This document shows, in pieces, positions 6,737 through 10,973 of a stretch of DNA of 10,973 bases (positions are counted from its first letter, which is position 1; every line of letters starts with the position of its first letter). The notes beneath the pieces are model-generated. The model was not told the DNA's origin. It made no database searches and saw only the letters and a list, made by a program, of their open reading frames with translations. The stretch is from Thermoplasmata archaeon (GTDB lineage Archaea > Thermoplasmatota > Thermoplasmata > Lutacidiplasmatales > UBA184), in the NCBI GenBank assembly GCA_021823085.1, contig JAKAPG010000032.1, positions 1-10,973 on the forward strand, read 5' to 3'. The position numbers were made by a program, and so were the translations under genes.

Positions 6737-9436
6737 GTGCAGCTGCGTCGGCTTCGCCTTCGGAACATCCGCAGCTACGAATCGGCCGACCTCGAGCTCG
6801 GGCCGGGCACGACCCTCATCGCCGGCGACGTCGGGACCGGGAAGACGTCGCTCCTGTACGCGGTCGAAATGGCGCTGTTCGGCTTCGCGGAGGTCGAGGC
6901 CACGTACCTCGTCCGCCACGGCGCGATCCACGCCGAGGTCGCGGTAACGCTCGAGGACGAAGGGCACACCTACGAGATCGGTCGCGCGTTCCGGCGGCTC
7001 ACGCGCCGAGGAAAGGAGACCTTTGAGGTCGAGCGACTGAGCTACTCGGAGGACGGAAGCCGGGCCGCCTACTCCGCGACCGAGCTCCGCCAGCGTGTGA
7101 TCGACCTCTTCCGGTTCCCGGACAATCCGAACCCACGGGCCCATTCCGACCTGTGGCGCTGGGCGGTCTATGTTCCGCAGGAGCGGATGCGCGAGGTCCT
7201 TGTCCAGGACCCCTTGGAGCGTCTCGAGACGGTCCGCAAGGCCCTGGGACTCGAGCGCTACCACACGGCCGCGGAGAACGCGAAGGAGGTCGCCGCCGAG
7301 ATCCGCCAGATCCTGCGGATCCGCAAGGAGGAATCGGAGCACCTACTCCACTGGGTCACCGAACTCTCGGACCGGACGGCAGAGCTCGACCGGCTCGAGC
7401 TCCGCCGCATCGAGGTCCGTGAGCTCGAGAGCCACGAGCGCGCTCGCCTCGCCGAGGCCGAAGTCGCCCGGGCCGCGGGGGAGAACGCCCTCTCCGCGCT
7501 CCTCGGAGACGTGCGCGAGCTGGAGGGCCTCGAGCGCGAGGACCGGCGCGATGATGAGGGGATCCGGGACGCGGAGCGCCGTCTCGTCGCGCTGCGCTCC
7601 GAGCTCGAGCAGTCGGGAACGGCGGGCCTGCGAGCGAAGGAACTCGCGGACCGCATCCACGAACTCGAGGGAGATCGCGGCGAGCTCGAGCGCCAGCGCG
7701 TGGGGTTCGAGGCGGAGCGCGAGCGGGTCGAACTCCGCGCCCGGCAGCTCGCGCTCGCGCGGGCCGATCTCGCGACCCAGGAACGGCGAGCGGCCGATGC
7801 CCGCTCCGCGGCGAGCCGTTCCCAGCGCGAGGTCCTCGATGCGCGAACGCTATCCGAGCGGGCGGCCGAGGAGGGACCGGCCCGCGCCCCTCCCGAACCG
7901 ACCCCGAGGACCCTGCCCGCGATCGACGAGGCCATCGCGCAGGCCCGCCGTGCGGAGACGGCAGCGACCGAAGAGCACCTGCGAGCGCGAACGGAATTCG
8001 ACGAGCTCGGCTCCCTGCTCCGCGCCGGCGTCTGTCCGCGGTGCCATCAAACGGTCGCGCCTCGGGAGTTCGAAATCCACCGCGAGGAGGCCGCCGCTCG
8101 GCTCGAGCGCGCGAACGGCGAGCTCGAAGGGGCCCGACGTTCGGTGGTTGCGCTCGACCAGGAGCGGCAATCCCGAGAGCGCTACGAGCGCCTCCTCGAG
8201 AGGTTCCGGGAGGCTGAGAAGCGCCGAGAACTCGCACGGATCCAGCTCAGCCGGACCGAGGACCGAGCGCGTGACGCGGAGGAAGCCGCTCGAGAGGCCG
8301 AGGCCGCCGTCGAACGGCAACGCGCCGAGGTCGCGCGTCTGGAGGCGATTGCGAGCGCCGATAGCGATTGGCACGCGCGGCGAGCCTCGGCCGAGCGCCG
8401 CCGGCTCGATCTCGACCGCCGGCTGGAGACCCTGCGGCAGGAGCGCGAATCGGCGGACGTCGCGCTGCGTCGGTACAAAGAGCTCGAGAACGAGGTTCGC
8501 CGGAGCGTCGACGAGGTCGCGGCCCTTCAAGAGCGAAAGGCGGCGCGCGCCGAGAGGGCGGGGGAGCTGCGCGACCGAGCCTCCGGCCTTGCCCGCCAGC
8601 GCGAGGAGCTCGAACGGCTTCGTCGGGCCGAACAAGAGGCCCGAAACGAACACGTGCGGGCGACCGGCGCGCTCGTCGCACTCGAACGGGATCTCGCGCA
8701 TGTGCGCGAACGTCTTTCCGAGGCGGCGCGAGGCTCCCAGGAGCGCGCGCAGCTGGTCGCCGAAGCCCGCGACCTCGAGCGCAAGGCGAGCTGGCTCTCG
8801 GGGCCGTACCACGAAGCCCTGGTCCGGATGGAGCAGCGGATCCTCGCCGGTGCGCAGGCGGCCTTCCAGCGCGACCTCGCCCGGTTCTTCCGGACGCTGA
8901 TCGACGACCCGCTTCTTGAAGCCCGGGTCGACTCTACGTTCCTTCCGAGCGTCCTGATCGACAATGCTTGGACGCCCGCCGACGCGCTGAGCGGGGGGGA
9001 GCGGACCAGCCTCGCCCTCGCGTTCCGGCTCGCGCTCGGACGCGTCGTGCGGACCATGGGGAGCCTCCGCCTCGACACCCTAATCCTGGACGAACCCACC
9101 GACGGGTTCTCTCCGGAGCAGGTCGTGCGCATGGGAGACCTTCTCGAGGACCTTGGCCTCGCTCAGGTCATCCTGGTTTCCCACGAGTTCGAGCTGAGCT
9201 CGGTCGCGGATCGGGTGTTCGAGACGCACAAGAGGGACGGCATCTCGTCCCTCGGAGGTTCCCGAGCCCCTCCGCCCGAAGAGGCCGAGCGACCCGAGCC
9301 AGCCCGCCAGGGCCGTCGTCGTCCTCGGGCACCGGGGTTTGCTTCTGCGGAGGCGGGCCCGAGAGAGCGCCCTCCGATCGATACGGAGCCTCCCCGCCCC
9401 GTCGCCCGCCCGAAGGGCCGGCATGATCGCTCCTAG
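6737..9436 (+). CDS. rad50: DNA double-strand-break repair ATPase Rad50
   Basis: SMC-like ATPase that tethers DNA ends and controls the Mre11 nuclease by ATP-driven opening and closing. The product has 899 residues, near the 882 of P. furiosus. Order of parts: N-terminal lobe with Walker A GDVGTGKTS (30-38) and Q-loop Gln148 (YVPQER); a first coiled coil (about 175-428); the zinc hook CPRC at 433-436, which joins two Rad50 molecules; a second coiled coil (about 444-690); and the C-terminal lobe with signature LSGGERTS (751-758), Walker B LILDEP (782-787) and H-loop His816 (VSHE). All catalytic parts are present, so it should be active. Departures: the P-loop has Asp-Val where many Rad50 proteins have xNG; a Pro-rich break lies at 380-394 within the first coil; and about 65 basic, Pro-rich residues (834-899) follow the ATPase lobe. 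It is the third gene of the 5005-9436 operon. Confidence 0.95.
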   Translation: MQLRRLRLRNIRSYESADLELGPGTTLIAGDVGTGKTSLLYAVEMALFGFAEVEATYLVRHGAIHAEVAVTLEDEGHTYEIGRAFRRLTRRGKETFEVERLSYSEDGSRAAYSATELRQRVIDLFRFPDNPNPRAHSDLWRWAVYVPQERMREVLVQDPLERLETVRKALGLERYHTAAENAKEVAAEIRQILRIRKEESEHLLHWVTELSDRTAELDRLELRRIEVRELESHERARLAEAEVARAAGENALSALLGDVRELEGLEREDRRDDEGIRDAERRLVALRSELEQSGTAGLRAKELADRIHELEGDRGELERQRVGFEAERERVELRARQLALARADLATQERRAADARSAASRSQREVLDARTLSERAAEEGPARAPPEPTPRTLPAIDEAIAQARRAETAATEEHLRARTEFDELGSLLRAGVCPRCHQTVAPREFEIHREEAAARLERANGELEGARRSVVALDQERQSRERYERLLERFREAEKRRELARIQLSRTEDRARDAEEAAREAEAAVERQRAEVARLEAIASADSDWHARRASAERRRLDLDRRLETLRQERESADVALRRYKELENEVRRSVDEVAALQERKAARAERAGELRDRASGLARQREELERLRRAEQEARNEHVRATGALVALERDLAHVRERLSEAARGSQERAQLVAEARDLERKASWLSGPYHEALVRMEQRILAGAQAAFQRDLARFFRTLIDDPLLEARVDSTFLPSVLIDNAWTPADALSGGERTSLALAFRLALGRVVRTMGSLRLDTLILDEPTDGFSPEQVVRMGDLLEDLGLAQVILVSHEFELSSVADRVFETHKRDGISSLGGSRAPPPEEAERPEPARQGRRRPRAPGFASAEAGPRERPPIDTEPPRPVARPKGRHDRS

Positions 9437-9440
9437 AGCC

Positions 9441-9452
9441 GGCCGCGCGGCC
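9441..9452. repeat. Perfect 12-base palindrome after rad50
   Basis: GGCCGCGCGGCC begins four bases past the rad50 stop codon and its last two bases merge into the BRE of the next gene. It could fold as a short hairpin or be read as a protein-binding site, but there is no T-run after it, so it is not a standard terminator, and GC-only palindromes of this size arise readily in DNA of this composition. Confidence 0.3.
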
Positions 9453-9463
9453 CAACGATAAAA
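9451..9463 (+). promoter_or_regulatory. BRE/TATA promoter of the Cys/His mini-protein gene
   Basis: CCCAACGATAAAA has the same layout as the hppA promoter: CCCAA, two bases, then an AT hexamer (ATAAAA, 9458-9463). The hexamer is centred 26 bases before the ATG at 9487, exactly where an archaeal TATA box would place a transcript start at or just before the start codon. This implies a leaderless mRNA and is the main independent support that the 39-codon gene downstream is real and separately controlled from rad50. Confidence 0.65.
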
Positions 9464-9486
9464 CTCGCGAACGCCTCGAACCCTCG

Positions 9487-9606
9487 ATGCCACGACGCAA
9501 GTACGGACGCTTACGGAAGGCGATCCCACCGGTCCCACCGGAGAAGTGCCGGTACTGCCGGCTGCATCGGCCGTGCCCGATTCACGGTCGTCCGGCCCGC
9601 GGGTAG
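9487..9606 (+). CDS. Basic Cys/His mini-protein, probable zinc finger, 39 residues
   Basis: I do not recognise this protein. It runs from ATG 9487 to TAG 9604-9606. The N-terminal third is basic (PRRKYGRLRK, 2-11), then comes a Pro-rich turn (PPVPPEK, 14-20), then CRYCRLHRPCPIH at 21-33, and a short GRPARG tail. The Cys and His residues C21, C24, H27, C30 and H33 fall exactly three residues apart. Four of them could hold one zinc ion, with the fifth spare. The sequence has 12 Arg/Lys and a single Glu, so it should bind nucleic acid or ribosomes if folded. Evidence for reality is the BRE/TATA element 26 bases upstream, the ordered ligand pattern and the clean stop. Its last 25 bases overlap the 3' end of the convergent kinase gene. 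Against it: it is short, and basic peptides are common in GC-rich frames. Confidence 0.65.
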   Translation: MPRRKYGRLRKAIPPVPPEKCRYCRLHRPCPIHGRPARG

Positions 9607-10667
9607 GGTGCGGCCGAGACCGTCGGGGGCCGGACCGTCCAGGTCTGGAGCCCTTCGAGCTCGAAGGCGAAGTCCGCCGCGTCTCCGCCTGTGGCCTGTA
9701 CTGCCTTGATCACGTCGCGGCGCCGTTCGAAGTCGCAAAAGAGGAGGAGGTAGCCGCCTCCTCCGGCGCCGACCAGCTTTCCCCCGAGCGCCCCCGCCCC
9801 GCGCGCCTTCGCGTAGAGGGCGTCGATATGGGGGTTCGTGATCCCGTCGGTGAACTGCTTCTTCAACTGCCAGCCCTCGTCCAAGAGCTTCCCCATCTCG
9901 TCGATGTTTCCGCGCAGGAGCTCGTTCTTCATGTCGACGGCGAGCTGCTTGGTTCCCTCGAGCGCCTCCATCGTCTCGGTGCGACCCTCCACCACCCCCG
10001 CCTGCTGGCGCTCGATGATCCCGCCGGAATAGTGACGGGTCCCCGTGTAGCACAGGAGCAGCCGATAGGCGAGCTCGTTGAGGACGTCCCGCGGGATCTT
10101 CAGCGGTGCGACAATCGTACGGCCCGCGGAGAACTCGATGAAGTTGAACCCGCCGAACGTCGCCGAGTACTGGTCCTGCCGGCCCCCCTTCATGCCGAGC
10201 TCCTCCCTCTCGATACGGTACGCGAGCTCGGCGATGTCGTACGGGGTCCACGGTTCCTTGAGGTAGTGCGCGAAGGCTCCCACGAGGGCGACGCACATCG
10301 CCGAGGAGCCCCCGAGCCCGGTGCCGGGGGGAGCGTCCGAGTGCAGGTAGAAGTCCACGGAGTCGGGGCCCTCGGGCCGGCTTCCGCGGGCCGGTCGGAG
10401 GAGCTTGAGCGCCGCCTTCACGATATCGAGCTTGCCGTCGTAGGCGAGCTCCGAAGGGTCGGCGTAGCGCGCCGAAACATCGTAGTCGACGCTCGTCACG
10501 CCCATGACGCCCTGGCCGTCGGGATTGACCCGGAGCGTCGCGTAGGCGTACTTGTCGATGGTGCAATTCAGCACCGCGCCCCCCTTCTGCTCCGGGAACG
10601 GCGAGACGTCCGTACCGCCGCCGGCGAAACTGATCCGCATCGGGGCCCGGCTACGAAGCGTGTACAT
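9582..10667 (-). CDS. hddA: GHMP-family sugar kinase, D-glycero-D-manno-heptose 7-phosphate kinase-like
   Basis: Cytoplasmic ATP-dependent kinase of the COG2605 type; in bacteria HddA phosphorylates heptose 7-phosphate at C1 for surface glycan precursors. The product has 361 residues from the ATG at 10667, a normal length. The substrate-side motif RAPMRISFAGGGTDV is at 7-21, the ATP-binding motif PPGTGLGGSSA at 113-123, and the third GHMP motif KLVGAGGGGY at 297-306. GGRQDQYSATFGG (161-173) and YTGTRHYSGG (207-216) are also typical of this group. The frame stays open upstream to 10745 with another ATG at 10718, but family similarity begins at 10667. The C-terminal 15 residues are Pro/Ala/Arg-rich and their coding DNA overlaps the mini-protein gene on the other strand. 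No other sugar-nucleotide gene is visible, so the true substrate in this organism is open; other sugar-1-kinase activities are possible. Confidence 0.88.
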   Translation of the reverse strand: MYTLRSRAPMRISFAGGGTDVSPFPEQKGGAVLNCTIDKYAYATLRVNPDGQGVMGVTSVDYDVSARYADPSELAYDGKLDIVKAALKLLRPARGSRPEGPDSVDFYLHSDAPPGTGLGGSSAMCVALVGAFAHYLKEPWTPYDIAELAYRIEREELGMKGGRQDQYSATFGGFNFIEFSAGRTIVAPLKIPRDVLNELAYRLLLCYTGTRHYSGGIIERQQAGVVEGRTETMEALEGTKQLAVDMKNELLRGNIDEMGKLLDEGWQLKKQFTDGITNPHIDALYAKARGAGALGGKLVGAGGGGYLLLFCDFERRRDVIKAVQATGGDAADFAFELEGLQTWTVRPPTVSAAPYPRAGRP

Positions 10668-10691
10668 CTCGCGCCCCGTTCCATGGTCCCG

Positions 10692-10703
10692 ATTCGTAAT
10701 AGG
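10692..10703 (-). promoter_or_regulatory. Possible TATA element of the GHMP kinase gene
   Basis: On the minus strand the stretch CTATTACGAA is the most AT-rich patch in the 94 bases between the membrane-protein stop and the kinase ATG. Its centre is about 30 bases before the ATG at 10667, which would fit a leaderless start there and supports choosing that codon over the ATG at 10718. The match to a TATA box is weak and no A-rich BRE precedes it, so the kinase may instead be co-transcribed with the gene upstream. Confidence 0.3.
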
Positions 10704-10761
10704 TGCGTCGGACCCCATCGCCGCCCCCCACCACCGCCACGCCACCGGCTCGTGCTCCCGG

Positions 10762-10973
10762 CTAGGATGCGATCGCGGGGATCGAGGTGGGAACGACGCG
10801 AAACGGAGAAAGATGGAGGCCGACGACGGTCAGCCATAGAAGCCAGGGACCGAGGGATATCCACTCGGCGCCCGCCGCGGAGAGAGCGCCGGCTCCGTTC
10901 CGCGCTATGAGAACGGTACCGGCGAGGCTAACGAACCCCGAGAGCAGGGTGTACAGGCGGAACCCGGCGCACC
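10762..10973 (-). CDS. C-terminal part of an integral membrane protein (runs off the window edge)
   Basis: Reading the minus strand from 10971, 69 codons stay open to a TAG at 10762-10764. The fragment has two hydrophobic segments, the first including RLYTLLSGFVSLAGTVLIA (residues 5-23) and the second around LGPWLLWLTVVGLHL (40-54), separated by a small Ala/Gly/Ser loop, and ends in a short tail. The alternation of aromatic and small residues looks like a genuine polytopic membrane protein. The loop-then-W-LLW pattern recalls the end of DUF998-type membrane proteins, but this is a weak resemblance and I would not name the family on it. The start lies beyond the window. It is on the same strand as the GHMP kinase, 94 bases upstream of it, so the two may share a transcript. 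Confidence 0.6.
   Translation of the reverse strand, partial: CAGFRLYTLLSGFVSLAGTVLIARNGAGALSAAGAEWISLGPWLLWLTVVGLHLSPFRVVPTSIPAIAS

Noticed and set aside
5339..7342. A 667-codon open frame opposite mre11 and the start of rad50
   Set aside because: It spans two well-supported genes on the other strand and shows no motif; it is a composition shadow.
7170..8900. A 576-codon open frame within rad50 in another forward frame
   Set aside because: It is Ser/Arg/Pro-rich low-complexity sequence that follows from the heptad and codon bias of the coiled-coil region.
10668..10745. An N-terminal extension of the GHMP kinase from upstream ATG codons (10745, 10718)
   Set aside because: The family's conserved N-terminus begins within a few residues of the ATG at 10667, and a possible TATA element lies about 30 bases before that codon.

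Overview
The window most likely comes from an archaeon with a GC-rich genome. The grounds are an Mre11-Rad50 pair with archaeal-type motifs, BRE/TATA-like promoter elements (CCCAA, two bases, then an AT hexamer) in place of bacterial -35/-10 boxes, and at least one gene whose TATA box lies at the distance expected for a leaderless transcript. The Thermoplasmatota are a reasonable guess, but no marker here settles the phylum. No rRNA, tRNA, CRISPR array, insertion sequence or integrase was found. The window reads as chromosomal core with a few unrecognised small genes.

Layout: 1-260 holds no convincing gene. thrS (261-2183, +) encodes a full bacterial-architecture threonyl-tRNA synthetase. After a BRE/TATA promoter comes hppA (2282-4420, +), a membrane pyrophosphatase carrying the signature of the K+-independent, H+-pumping type. 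A small unrecognised gene (4551-4913, -) faces hppA. It is divergent from a second unrecognised gene (5005-5421, +), which encodes a Pro-rich, probably single-span membrane protein. A palindromic CTTAAG box lies between those two genes.

The 5005-5421 gene, mre11 (5438-6724) and rad50 (6737-9436) are co-directional with gaps of 16 and 12 bases and form a probable operon for DNA double-strand-break processing. Just past rad50, a well-formed BRE/TATA element precedes a 39-codon gene (9487-9606, +). Its product is very basic and carries the series C-x2-C-x2-H-x2-C-x2-H. Its 3' end overlaps by 25 bases the 3' end of a convergent GHMP sugar kinase of the HddA type (9582-10667, -). The window ends in the C-terminal part of a membrane protein (10762-10973, -).

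The best candidates for undescribed biology are the Cys/His mini-protein and the small membrane protein heading the mre11-rad50 operon. The mre11-rad50 pair itself shows departures from canonical motifs (GSHD in place of GNHD in Mre11; GDVGTGKT as the Rad50 P-loop). The known families are recognised with good confidence from motifs; all statements about partnership are inference from gene order.
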